Below the pieces are notes generated by a model. That model did not search any database. It saw only the letters and a program-made list of their open reading frames with translations, and had not been told where the DNA came from. The position numbers and the translations under genes are program-made. From assembly GCA_038503065.1 (NCBI GenBank), contig JBCAMK010000004.1, forward strand, positions 881,001 to 945,000: a stretch of DNA of 64,000 bases. The letters run 5' to 3'. Each line of letters begins with the position of its first letter. Positions within the stretch are counted from its first letter, which is position 1. Below, piece by piece: positions 11,452 through 23,316 of this stretch. The DNA is from Paragyromitra xinjiangensis (lineage: Eukaryota; Ascomycota; Pezizomycetes; Pezizales; Discinaceae).

Positions 11452-11987
11452 ATGTTGGCACAATCACTCCGAGTTTCGGTATAGTTAACCCTTCATCCAT
11501 ATCCTTATCCCAATTGGATAGAGCGCACAAAATTGACTGTTTGAAAAAACTCCCAGCGCACTTCCTTGACCCGCTGTCTGGCCCGCCAGCAGCCTACATT
11601 CACCCGTAGCTTCATCGCACCGACTGCCGTTCGTCAAGGTTCATTCACCACCCTTTATATCGCTCACCTCTGCTGGAACTAACCTCTTACCCCTCAACAG
11701 CGGATCTGGTTCAGGAACTCTACCTCCGTGAACTGAAATCCTATAAACCCCCCGCCCCCAAGGCTTCTGATAGCGAAGGCCAGGTCAAGAAATGGGCCGT
11801 CCCAGCCGCCCCGAGGAGTCCTGAGGAGGCCGAGACCTCCCTCGCTGAGGAGCTGAAGGCTTATGAAACCCAGGAGGTCGAGGTTGAGGGACAGGCATCT
11901 GCGGGTGAGCCTACTCAGGCTGCTGTAGAAGAGGATTGGTTCGAGGAGGAGGCTACATTTGGGGAGCCGGAAACTGCGGCTCATTAA
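11452..11987 (+). CDS. ATP14: Mitochondrial F1Fo ATP synthase subunit H (ATP14)
   Basis: Peripheral-stalk subunit of mitochondrial ATP synthase. Three exons, 11452-11478, 11590-11638 and 11701-11987, join in frame to give 120 aa, close to the yeast protein. The N-terminus (MLAQSLRVSQPTFTRSF) is a basic, Ser/Thr-rich mitochondrial presequence. It is followed directly by the family core ADLVQELYLRELKSYKPP and a KKWAVPAAPRSPEE segment. The C-terminal half is strongly acidic, ending EEDWFEEEATFGEPE, as in fungal subunit H. All introns are GT-AG. The intron 1 acceptor could be 11589 or 11592, changing one residue. Confidence 0.87.
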
Positions 11988-13529
11988 GGAGCTCTTTATC
12001 AATTTTTTGTTTCTGCAAGGTGGAATATAGAATTTGAAGCGTGTACAGACCCGAGGCGGAAAAAAATATATTGTTCATTGTGGAGGAGGGTAGAGAAATG
12101 AAGCATTGAGTACTGGTATCACGAGTAGATCTTCCTGCGTTTTTTTCATACCGGGATTGGGTGGGACCTGGTGGGGTTCCTGAAGCGATACTGGATAACA
12201 TTTGGGGCTAGAGTCCATTTGCCGCTTGGCGTTTATCAAATACTCGAGCTTTAGAACACATCCTATCATTGCAAGAAGGGGTAGTAATGCAGCGAATAGA
12301 CGGATGCTTGGTCCTCAGCGTTGATGTAGATCAAAGCCAGTGCGTATTAAATTCCAGGAAAATGTCTTATTTTTACTTCTTACAGATCATAGCATAGAAT
12401 GATATACCAATAATTCCCTGTCACTTTTAATAAGCCTGTACAAAATATTAGTTGTGCTGAGATCTTTCTTATTGCTACCGAATATTCGCATTCCCTTGGG
12501 TATCTAGGTGTGATATTGAGGAAGCGATAGAGATAAGTATTTACACAAAATCTCGTGCAAGCTCCGAACTGCATGTCCTAGTGTACAGCGTCGATCACAA
12601 AGTTTGGCGGCTCTTGAAGCCACAAACGCCTGAAACCAATGTATCTCCTCGGAGAATCATCAAGAAGATGCTCCTCCAGAGGCGTTGGGCGAAGCAGGGT
12701 CTCTCGGTTCAACAGAAAATTCGTGGCGCGGGGAAGGGGGGGTGGTCCAAAACGAATCTTTCAAGCTAGCAGCCCACTCACGGACCTAGAAAAATCATGG
12801 CGGTGAGAACGTTTCGAACAGCTATGGGGTGGAAATGACAGCAGAACATACGGGCCTAAAGGGGTGGGGAATGTCTCCCCAATCAGCCCAAAAAACTGAA
12901 TATACCACAACAACTATTCCAATCACATTCATCATCAGCTAAACGCCACCGAGCGGGAGGCAATGTTTCTCTACTAGGCCAATTGCAAATAAAGGGGAAA
13001 CTTATGAGAGGAAGGAAAAAACGAACAGACAGTAGCCGAAAACTGTGTTATACGTATGGCTTGATTCCACCTGGGTCTCGCCCACTTCAGCTTTACCCTC
13101 CGTCTATACCGTCGTTCCAGGCTGAATTGGTGTTTTCGTGTCAACAGCGAAAAGTCCGGAGGCCAAGGCCTTTTAGCCTTGAATAGTTGCTGGAAAAGAA
13201 TGCGTGTCGGAAGCATTATGCGATTTCGAGTCTGGTACGGACGTTGACCACAATTCCCAGAACACCATGCATGGAGGTTGTGTTGGTGTCTGATAATGTT
13301 TCATCGATAAACCACAAAGGCTTTGTATTGGTTCGTTGGCAGTGAGATCTAATCTTATCAGCTGCGGGTACACGACCGTTGGTTGTATCGCTGGAACGGC
13401 TCACAGTGAATTCAACGAACTTGACCATTTAACAAACATCACCACCACCTGTCCGCCATCGTTGTCAAATCCTTCCTTCGACCTTTTCATTTCTTTCTCC
13501 AGTTGTCTCCGCATCATATTTCCCTAAAA
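11988..13529. other. Intergenic, no gene seen
   Basis: Short open frames only. The last ~100 bases are pyrimidine-rich and lead into the start codon of the RING-CH gene. Confidence 0.5.
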
Positions 13530-15339
13530 ATGTCGAATTTACGGGCGATTTCTCAGCCCCGTCAAACCTCGGGAGAGCTCGCCAGCACAACAACCGCCTC
13601 CGTGGACTCCACCGCCTCTCAAACTGATATCCAAACATCTTCTCTCATCCAGCTATCTCCACGAGTATCCAGAGTCCTTGAACCCTCACAGAAGGAAGCT
13701 GTCGAGGAGGAGGAAAAACGCTGTTGGATCTGCTACACTAGCGACGCTGAGGAAGAAGCACCCAAAAGCGACTGGAAGTCACCATGTCGATGCACTTTAA
13801 TAGCTCACGAGTCTTGTTTGCTCGAATGGATAGCGGATCTCCAAAGGTCGGAAAATAATAACTCTGGTGGGAAAATCGCTTGCCCTCAATGCAAAACACA
13901 AATTAGGCTGAAACAGAAGCGGAGCATGGTATTGGAGGTCGTGGAGGGGGCTGGTAGGGCTGTAGGCAAGGCTGTACCAGTGTTAATACTTGCTGGTTAG
14001 CCCCTCCTGGTGGATTCTTCAGTTTACGGGACAAATCTGTAGGGCAAGTGCGCTGACCCTTATCATCGGGTTCCTATAGGCGTGGGTTCTGTGGTGTTTG
14101 TGGCGTGTACAGTCTATGGTAAGCCTTCTCTACTGTTGTTTTTTGTGAAAATATTCTGTAGGCAAAGGCTCACTCTTGCTTCGTAGGTGTTAATACAATT
14201 TATGCCGTCTGTGGACCTGAATATGCAAACCGGGTCCTGTTAGGTCCAGATTCTGAATTCTCTTGGACCTGGCGTATGTTACCTTTTTCCAGGACAGATA
14301 TATTTATATTACGAGTCTAATTAGTAGATATAGGCCTCGGCATTGGTCTCCCTCTTATTCCTTTCGTTCTGGTAGCTTCTCGCACCCGAACATTTGAATC
14401 TGCTCTCCCAGTTCTCCCATTGATATTTTTTTGTCACTCCGATCCGCTCTATATTTCGTTCCCACCATCACCTGCCATTACACTTGCGCTATTACCCTAC
14501 CTAAGGGTATCATATAACAGCCTATGGAGCCGATTTATTGGACCATATGAAGAACAGTGGATTAAAGATGTCACACCAGCCTATGCCTTAGAAAACTCTG
14601 AGCAACAAGATAATAATCAAAGAAGACCAGATAATGCCAACAATGCCCAACGGGAAAGGCGTGGAGAGAATGGACAACGGGAGGAAGCCGCCAATGGATG
14701 GGATGGAGAGGTTCGCCTAGAAAACCATAACATTATTGTTCAGGGCAGCAATATCACAAACATGATCTTAGGAGCGTTATTATGGCCAAGTGTGGCTAGG
14801 ATGGTTGGGGAAAATGTCCTCGGGAAATGGCCCAAAGCATGGGGTGGTGATGTTGTTAGGAAATGCTTGCCGGAAGGAGTAGTGAGAAACGTTGTTGGTG
14901 GATTGATAGCGGTTGTTTTAAAGGTACGTCCAAAGACAAATTATCTTTTTTTGTTTCATTGCCATGCAACCCATGTTTCTCTATTTGTTGGATTTGATGA
15001 ATCCGGATCTGCCGCCGTTGGGTTGGAACAGACTATCTCCGGAGACGGTTGAAGCCGATAACGCAACAAGTCAGTGCGTTCTGCTATAAAACGTGATGCT
15101 AGTTGCTATTCATAACAATGTCTTGCTTTTTTGTTTCTTGTTATTTCTCTCACACATGACGTGACGAAATCTGAAGCTTGTTACTGACAGATTCGTTTGC
15201 AAAATAGGACTTTATTTCCCTATATTGCAAGTACAAGCGCGCACAGCAATTCCGTACCAGGAAAGTTATGGATTACAGTGAGGTTAAGAAGGAGAAGGAG
15301 AAAGCCAAAGCCGCGGGAGCTTCCGCAAGCAGGAGGTAG
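13530..15339 (+). CDS. RING-CH (MARCH-type) membrane-bound E3 ubiquitin ligase
   Basis: Five exons, 13530-13995, 14080-14118, 14187-14273, 14334-14923 and 15208-15339, join in frame to give 437 aa. After a Ser/Thr-rich N-terminus comes a C4HC3 RING-CH domain: CWIC near residue 68, CRC, HESCLLEW, then CPQC. Downstream are hydrophobic segments consistent with membrane spans: VLILAGVGSVVFVACTVYG and GLGIGLPLIPFVLVASR, with a less certain one in exon 4. A polar Gln/Asn/Glu-rich loop, a re-entrant hydrophobic VVGGLIAVVLK and a basic tail (KYKRAQQFRTRKVMDY, then a KEKEKAKAA run) follow. The architecture fits fungal MARCH proteins of endomembranes, but substrates cannot be inferred. The last intron (14924-15207, 284 bp) is unusually long for this window. 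It is supported because VVLK joins DFISLYCKYKR directly at phase 0. Confidence 0.85.
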
Positions 15340-18300
15340 CTGTTATTTTAAGTTTTGTTCTATTTTTACCCGACGCTCTTTTCAATTGGAGCTTTTTTTG
15401 CATGAGTAATTAAAACTCTTTTTTTTTTGTTAATTATCGGTTGGTTTTATGGGTGCGGTTTTGGTCGTACAAATGTCTAAATGCATTTTCTCGGGGATTC
15501 TCTTTGCTTTGAATGAATCACTTCCTTTGTGACCCTCTGGTGAAACAAATTCCTCTTTCACTATACCTTGCCCAGGAAAGTACTGAACCAACCCCCTTTT
15601 TTTTTACATAAGCACATCCCACCCTATAACGCCAAACTCTCTGCTATAACAAAGCACACGTATGTTTCACATGCCAAATGCAAAAAATCCTGGTATAAGT
15701 GACACTAGTCGCTGAAAAATAGTGAGCCCCAGCTTTGTAAACAAATTATAAAAGTGCTAAACGGATGGCGTTCAAGTCTACGTATTCGAGGGTCTGTGCT
15801 TCCACTATTCTTAGATATGATTGGGCTTCCGCTTACGGAACCTTTTTGCACGTGGGGATGGATCAACAGACTGAGTAAGGGGCCTCGGAAAGACAGCCCC
15901 CGACGTCACCTTCAGCCCAGTTAAGGTTCTGTGTGCTTTGCGCACTGCCTGCCCAAGTGCAGTTTTCCTAAACTAAATCGTGGTTCGCGAAAAAAGTTTA
16001 TGAAAATGTAGTCATCGCTGCATGTGCAAGATCCCAAAATATAAACGAAAAACTCAATTTCAATTACAACTGCCGAGTGATGAGACATGAAGCGCACAAT
16101 GCCTGGCGTAGAATTGACAAGTGAAAATATGAAAGTGTAGAGATGATAGGTGTTTCACGAGTAGAGCTTTTTTTTTGGTCGGTTCTTATTAGCATAATTT
16201 TGAATTCTATAAAATGGCGAGATCTCAGCTGACTGTACTGCGCCTGGATTTAGTACTGGTGTTTAACATTCGATATACCACCCCCCCAACCAATATTCAC
16301 AAAAGGATACTATTGCCTATTCAAAACAATTTTTTCGATCGACTCAAATCTGCGTGGCAAAACCAAACAAAAATGCCATAGGTACTGCTATCTCGCCTTG
16401 CAATTTACCTAATGATTTCATTCGCCATTTGCGAATTCTGCTGGCCACTGCTTCAGCTCAGAGGCAGTGCAGATCCACAAGACTCATACACCACAGCTAC
16501 ATGTGTGGTTTTCTCGGCCTCATCGACGAGCTACCGGTAGGCCATCTTGTCCCACGATCCGTGGTACCGGGAAGAGCTCCCCCCAGAGCCGTACGCAAGG
16601 CGCTTCCCGAAAAAGCCGATGCTCATCGAGAAGCACTGTTTTGTATCACCTGGGCCAAAACACAAGGCATGCCTGTAGGTATCATATGTAGTTGGATCGA
16701 TAGGTAGTGGCCTGATGGGATATCACGGGCCAACAGGCGTAACTGGCTTTATTTCCGATAAGACGATCCGATGCTGTCAAGGGCTGGTTTTTTTGTTTTG
16801 TTTTCTGCCTCACTGTGATGAGTGTACCTTGTTAGTGTGCGTGGGTGATCAATGGTTTCTCTTTTGTTCCATAGCAGATTAGCCGTGGAACTTACGCATT
16901 GAGAGTTCTGGAAATTGGAGTAAGGCGTGGAATTGAACCCTAGCTTTGATATGATTACTTTTGCTATAGTGGAGGAAACAAAATTATGTTGGCGGCTCAA
17001 CTTCTTTCTCCCTCCCCCCCACTCCACTTTGTAGATAGAAAGGGTAAAGGATCCGGGTAATTTGTGTTGGTACCTGATACATATCTCGGAGTAGAATAAA
17101 GTATATAACAAAGATGACCTCAGGCCCGCACTATAGCAAGGGCGCCTACATGCGGGAGGGAATTAAACATATGGCAGTTGCTCGATAAATCAGCCATTGG
17201 GGAGGGGAGGGGACCTCAGTCTGAGACAATCCAAACCATAGTTCATATGTGCAACAAAACGGGAGGTTGCCTGTGAATTACATCTGATTCAAAATGCGGG
17301 CAGAGCACGGTGAGAGGAGATATGTGTAGGTGAGTGTAGGTCAAACATAGTGACCTACCTGATTGCAACAAGATTTCTGTAAACAAGCACGAGCCCAATT
17401 CATCGGGTTCGGCGAGCACGCGGATACTCCTGTAGGCTAATGCAAGAAGGAAGGAAGGCAATCGCGCAAGCAAGAATGTTCGGTTATCGGCTAGGCACGG
17501 CGGAAGCAAGAATAGCCATGGTGAATTAATTACCCTCTCCCCCTCCCCCTCTCGTGAGGGTTGGCGATCGTTAGGGTTTATTGGTTGGGGGCTGGCTGAA
17601 ACGAGGTTTTATTACTGATTTATTTGTTTTTTTTTCCCGAGATTATCATGTGTGAGTGATAGAAAGTTGGTTGCCCGAAATCCATAATATTCGTTTCCCT
17701 CGTTGGGAATGCGATATCGGGGTTTGGTTCACGTCATTTGGGACCACAAAGGTACACCCATGTATTCGTGCATACAACAGTAACACAGCGATAGCGATAG
17801 AGAGTTATGATATCGAGAGAACCAGCGATTGAGATTACAATCGCTGGAACCCTGTGAGTCGTTTAAACACTCTATTTCCGCAAGATTCGAGATTGGCTTG
17901 AGGGCTTACGGTCGAATCTAGCCAATGTGCAATTGCAGCTTGCGAGCTTATCTCAACTTCAAAACTCGTGCGAGCTAGCTGTGATCATCAAACATAAAAC
18001 GGTGATCGGATATCCACGTTCTGGAAGTCGATGTATTGTATCGGTACAAGGAAGTACGAGCGCCACAAAGCATGGCCGTCATGGCTGCGCAATCTGTGCT
18101 ACACGAGAGGATGCTCCTCCTCCTCAATTGCTGCAAGGGACCCGGTGGGCTGTTCTCCCTCCGTCGATCACGAGGTCATTTGCTCGGTCTCTGCAGAACT
18201 TCATTTTGTTTGAATCGCTTTGTCCCAACGCGGCCAGAGAGAAACATTCGATGCGAAGCATTTGGAACAATACACCAGAAACAAGATCCTTGACCCAGGC

Positions 18301-21300
18301 AGCCCTTTCTGCGTCAGTGTGAGCGCATACGGGATATCATTGGCCCGCTCAAGCCACACAGCCGCACCTCCCCATCGAGATCCGGGACGCTAAGGATGCC
18401 ACCTCAAATTGGCGACTGCGGGAAATGAGTGATTGATTGATTCCACCCCCGTCGGCAATAACTGTGCCTGGTGGCAAACGTGCGCTGGGAAACGCTCACG
18501 AGCGCGCGACGGGAAGCTAATCATGGATCTGCTCGCGCAAGCATCGCTTCCTCTAGGGCCTTTTGAGATCCGCCCAATCTATGTCGTTTCACAATCACTT
18601 GTTTTAAAACTCGCTCATGATATGTAATCGATACATTAGATACCGATCGAAAGAATACCCTTCTGTACACGATTTTAATTACAAACCGTCGTGGTTTGGC
18701 CGTCGTCCAGCCATCATAATCTAGTTTGGTCATCGATATCTCAAACCAAATTTTGGAAGGGGGGGGGATATTTTTATATGGATGGCTTTTCCGTGTTTCC
18801 CGTAAGGCAAAATACGGCAACGCCAGCCTTTTCGCTTCGTTGGGAGAAAAATAAATAAATCGGCAGCTCTAGAGTCGGTACCTAGCTATGTAGCTAGCTA
18901 GCTTGAGTTAACGCTTCATGCCGAGCCTGGTTCGCATACCAAGATCCGGTCGGGGCTCGGTGTTTTGAAGGAAGAAAAAAAATAGCCTTAGCTACCCCTC
19001 ATGCTGGGGGGGCTTCCGGAGCTGTAATCCAGAACCAAGAAAAGAGAGGTACATGTAGTTTAACGAATCAAATATTTTATTTTTTTGCAGCTCCGTGTGC
19101 CTGCGATCTGCAACGCCGTTCACGATCTTCGGGACCGATGGAGATATGGCACACAAGAACTTCTTTTTTGCGGTTTATTTATTCGTTCTTTTTTGGCTTG
19201 CTTTTGAACGTAGCTGTGGGGTATTTCTACGAACGCATTGTTGCTGGATTTTGTTTCCTGCAGCTGTGATTGACCGGCTCCCCCCTCTCTCGCCTAGGGA
19301 GTCAGATTGAAGGGAGAGCTAGGACATGGATCAGGACAAAAAGCCTGGTCTGACGTCCCTTCCCCCGACACGCGAACACGAGACAGGCTGGGGAATCTGC
19401 CCTCTGGAAGCCTATCAAAAGAAGTGTTTTTTTGACACTATTTTGCTTTCATAAATGAGGCTGGGGTTGTGATTTGTTGGGTACCCCGTTAGTTATGCCA
19501 GAAGGAAAAGAAGAAAAGAATGCAACCCCACTCTGCGACTCTGCAACGCATGGATCTCTATTCGGCATGTCAGCATCGAAATCGGGAAAGCTGTTGGTTG
19601 ACTCAGTCGAGCTGTGGGAATTACTAGGAACGGCGAAGCTCTTTGGCAGGACATTTGTCGAGCCACGTAGGTTTTGGTCAATAGAAGGGATTTTTTTTAT
19701 CGCTTAGAGGCACGGAGCTCGTTAGGTTCAGAATAAAGTAGACTACAGGAGCGAATCAAGGGACCGCCAACTAAACCCATGCGGCCAAAATTGTTAGGGT
19801 GGAAGCAGGAGAGTTTGTGCCTGGCAAAAAACTCATTGAGCCGTCCAGGGCGTAACATGTCTACCTCGCGAGAACGCTCCTAATGGGGAAGTCATCATCT
19901 TCATTTGGGGAACCTCCGAAGGGCGACTCCGCGATACCCAAAATAAGGTGGGTTCTGGTAAGGTTCGGAGAGCCACATCATCTACCGGTAGCGTCAAAGA
20001 AACCCGGACTTTTGGAGGGGCAAGAGACCGAACGAGGATCGTGAGATTTGCGACGGGTGTTGTTGGGTATCCAAACAACTGCTTTTCGACCTGTCTCACA
20101 CTCACCCGACCAACTGGCTCACTAGGAGCGACACATCACGGTATCTTTCTTGGGACGCAACGATATTGACTTGTCAGGCTAGCTTGGAACCCGAAAGTCA
20201 GGTAAAACAAATATGACTAACAGCGTGGGTTCTAGAGTACATGTAGCTTTTGTTTCTTGAGAATGTGAACAATAAGTTTCTCGGGAGTTGCAGTTTCACG
20301 GATCCAAAGGCGAAGGTCATATGGCACATACGAGTCTTCGACCGAATCGCCGAAACCAGACTTGCACGAATGCGGTGGAGGTTGCTTTCACCATTTATGT
20401 GTATCAGATAGCACGAAGACTAATAAGGTTTGTTTGTGGAGCATCGTGGCCGGTTGGTCTTTGTGTCTTTCTTCGCTTGCAGGTCAACGCGGGGGGCGAG
20501 AAGACGATGCACAGCGGTTAGTGAAAGCTCCGTATTTGGAATTGGGAGTGCTGTCACTTTCTTGCAACGGTTTTCCAAGGTTAATGAAGGCCGTGCTCAG
20601 AAACAGGTACTGTACTCTGAAGACGTGCTTCAGAGGAGAGACCTTTGAAGCCGGTGTGGTAAGTCGAGTTCTTCCATTTTTCCTGTTTGCGGGAAGCACA
20701 GCGACGGTTACCCATCGTGTCATACGGTTTCTTTCTGAATTATATTATTGTATTTTTCCGAACACTCCCCTTCCAAATTTTATGCCCATTTGGACACAAT
20801 GCATCGGTAGTGGTTCTGCATAGGGAGCCAGTGTGCAAACCTAGACGCCAACCCTGCCCCTCAAATTTTTTGGTCTCCAAAATATAGAGCGTTTATTTAT
20901 TTATTTTTTACCCACCCAACTTGCTTCCTTCCTATGCTGGATGATACTAGCGTACGCCCAAGCAGTCGACTCTCACTGCGGCCACTCGCTCACACACCCC
21001 AGTCGTCATCGTTCGCTGGCATGCTGGCTGCCTGCGCCCTCTTTTGCTGTGCGCCCCCGCCCCAAAAGGAGTCCCAGGATTGGCCCCTTGGTCGATTCCC
21101 ATGTTTGTCATCTGGCTCAGGGCTAACGAGGAAGTGCTGGTTAGGTAGGTACGGATGGTACAGTGGGAGTCTCCACCCAGCTGTAGCAACACAGCGGCAA
21201 GTATCTGGTCGGCCGTATGTATTTCCATCCACACCTATGCGCGCCTGCTCCAATCCGAGTTATGCCCCCAAAAATAAAACAAAATACCTACACATCTATC

Positions 21301-21945
21301 ATGGCCGAGTCGCTCCGCCGATGCTGCAGCCGCGTCGTCTCCCAAGAAAGAGACCCTCTCCAGATCAGAACAGAACAGAACATCCCTCATCCTGACATCC
21401 ACGCCATTCACTTACCCCGTCACCCTTCCTCCTCTTGGCTTTCTCCCCGGACCTGTTACCCCCCCCACCTTATACCTTACACACACCACTGCAGGTGGTG
21501 TGTGTGGTGTGTGTGTTGCTGCTGGAGCAGAAGGCTCAGCTTGAGGTTAGCCTCTCGTCATCAGGGCCGACCCTGTTGTTGGCTCCTATAAACATTCACC
21601 CTAGCCCACCCACCCCCCGTCACCCAGCGAAGTCATCGTGATCGTCCTGGGCAACATCATTTCGACATCACTCATCTTTTATATACTCCCCTGATTCCTC
21701 GATCTCCTCATAGGATTCCAGGCCCCTTTGGTTAAACCGCAGCCAACTCTCTCTCTCCTCGTGGTTTTCTGTAATTGTCCCTAGCTTAGCCCCCAATCGA
21801 CCTCGGCCTCAACCTCTCCAGTCCTACCTAATATATATCAGATCTTCCCAGCACTTGCCTTTATCTTGCCATTTTTATTTATTTATCTACACTATCTTTC
21901 CGTCTTTTACTTGAATTTATAAACATCCAGTATCAATCTTTAAAC
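15340..21945. other. 6.6-kb gene-poor region upstream of the Ran1-like kinase
   Basis: No frame in this stretch shows a recognised domain or a plausible exon chain. Open frames such as 16354-16707 and 17927-18322 look like random sequence. The final ~350 bases (from about 21600) are CT-rich with AT-rich stretches just before the kinase ATG, typical of a fungal promoter/5' UTR. Non-coding RNA genes or long regulatory DNA cannot be excluded. Confidence 0.5.
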
Positions 21946-23316
21946 ATGAGCAACACTTCTTCGGACTCGAGCTCGTCTTCCACTGCCAGGCCGGAGGACC
22001 GAATAGGACAATTATTGGCTGGGCGCCTGGAACTCACGGGAATACTTGGACTTGGAGCCTATGGAGTCGTTTACACCGCCGTGGATATCTTTACCTGTAC
22101 CCCGTTTGCTGTAAAGGCGCTTTCGAAAATTGGCCTGGATTCTCGACAAAAGCGATTTCAGCAGAGAGAGATTGCCCTTCACCATAAGGCCAGCGCTCAC
22201 CCAAATGTTGTCTCCCTTGTGAAGATCCTCGACACCGCCGATTGCACTTATGTCATCATCGAGTATTGCCCGGAAGGGGACCTTTTTACCAATATCACGG
22301 AGCGTGGCCATTACGTTGGGAATGATATTTTGGCCAAACGGGTTTTCCTTCAGCTTTTGGATGCCGTGGAACATTGTCACTCCATGGGGATTTATCACCG
22401 CGACCTGAAGCCGGAGAACGTTCTTGTGACCAACGGAGGCCTTACCGTCAAGCTTGCCGATTTTGGTCTTGCCACTACGGAAGCCATCACTTCCGACTTT
22501 GGATGCGGTTCAACATTCTACATGTCTCCTGGTATGATTGATTTGCTTGCCATACGGATCCCTTTCTGATACTAACATAACATTACAGAATGCCAGCAGT
22601 CCTCTCCACGGAATTCAAGCTGTTATGCATCCGCTCCCAACGATGTCTGGTCCCTTGGAGTTATTCTGGTGAATCTCACATGTGGCCGGAACCCATGGAA
22701 ACGGGCCTCTCCTTCCGATAGTACCTTCCGCGCGTACCTGAAGGATCCACGAATGCTCAGGACCATCTTGCCCCTGTCTTCGGAGCTCGACTTCATCCTC
22801 CGTCTTATCTTTGAATGCAACCCGCAGAAGAGAATCACCATTCCAGAATTGAGATCCAGGATCATGGCCTGCCATAGGTTTACTACTGGACCTGGTCCTA
22901 TGGATAGCCCGCCGCTTTCTGAGGTCTCTGACAGCTCGGACCAACTTGTGGACCCGGATGTCTTTCAGCTGCCATCCACACCTTTCCAATCCAAAGCTGC
23001 CGGTCTCTTTACCCCCGATTCCACCCCTTCTACTACACCTCAAACAACCCAAAATTCCAGGCCCACTTTCTTATTTTCTAAGCCCCTTGCAACACCACCC
23101 CCATCCGATACTTCTTCGGTCAATTCTCAGTTTTTCAACGAGACTAACTCTCCATCCGGAGACGTTAGTCCCATTATCGTTCCCGCTACCCCCACAGATT
23201 TCCATTCACCTTCGAGTCAGAACCACTGGCAACTACCTTTTTTCCATGCCCTGGACGATGTGGAGAAAGTGCAACAGCCAGTTATCCGTGCTCCACAAGG
23301 CGTTCCTGTCTTTTAG
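21946..23316 (+). CDS. Ran1/Pat1-like serine/threonine protein kinase
   Basis: Two exons, 21946-22531 and 22589-23316, give 437 aa. The intron has a textbook branch site (GATACTAACATAAC). All kinase motifs are present: glycine loop ILGLGAYGVVYTAVD, catalytic lysine in PFAVKAL, HRDLKPENVL, DFGLA, and an activation loop ending FYMSPE that spans the intron. They continue into NDVWSLGVILVNLTCGRNPW and the C-lobe motif NPQKRITIPELRSRI. This activation segment and the inserted CQQSSPRNSSCYAS before NDVW resemble the Ran1/Ksp1/Sks1 group. The C-terminal ~150 residues are Ser/Pro/Thr-rich and probably disordered. In fission yeast Ran1/Pat1 represses meiosis. Nutrient or developmental control here is inference, supported only by the large non-coding flanks. 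Confidence 0.9.

Noticed and set aside
16354..16707. 117-codon open frame in the gene-poor region
   Set aside because: No recognisable domain or homology; overlaps other unrelated frames of similar size.
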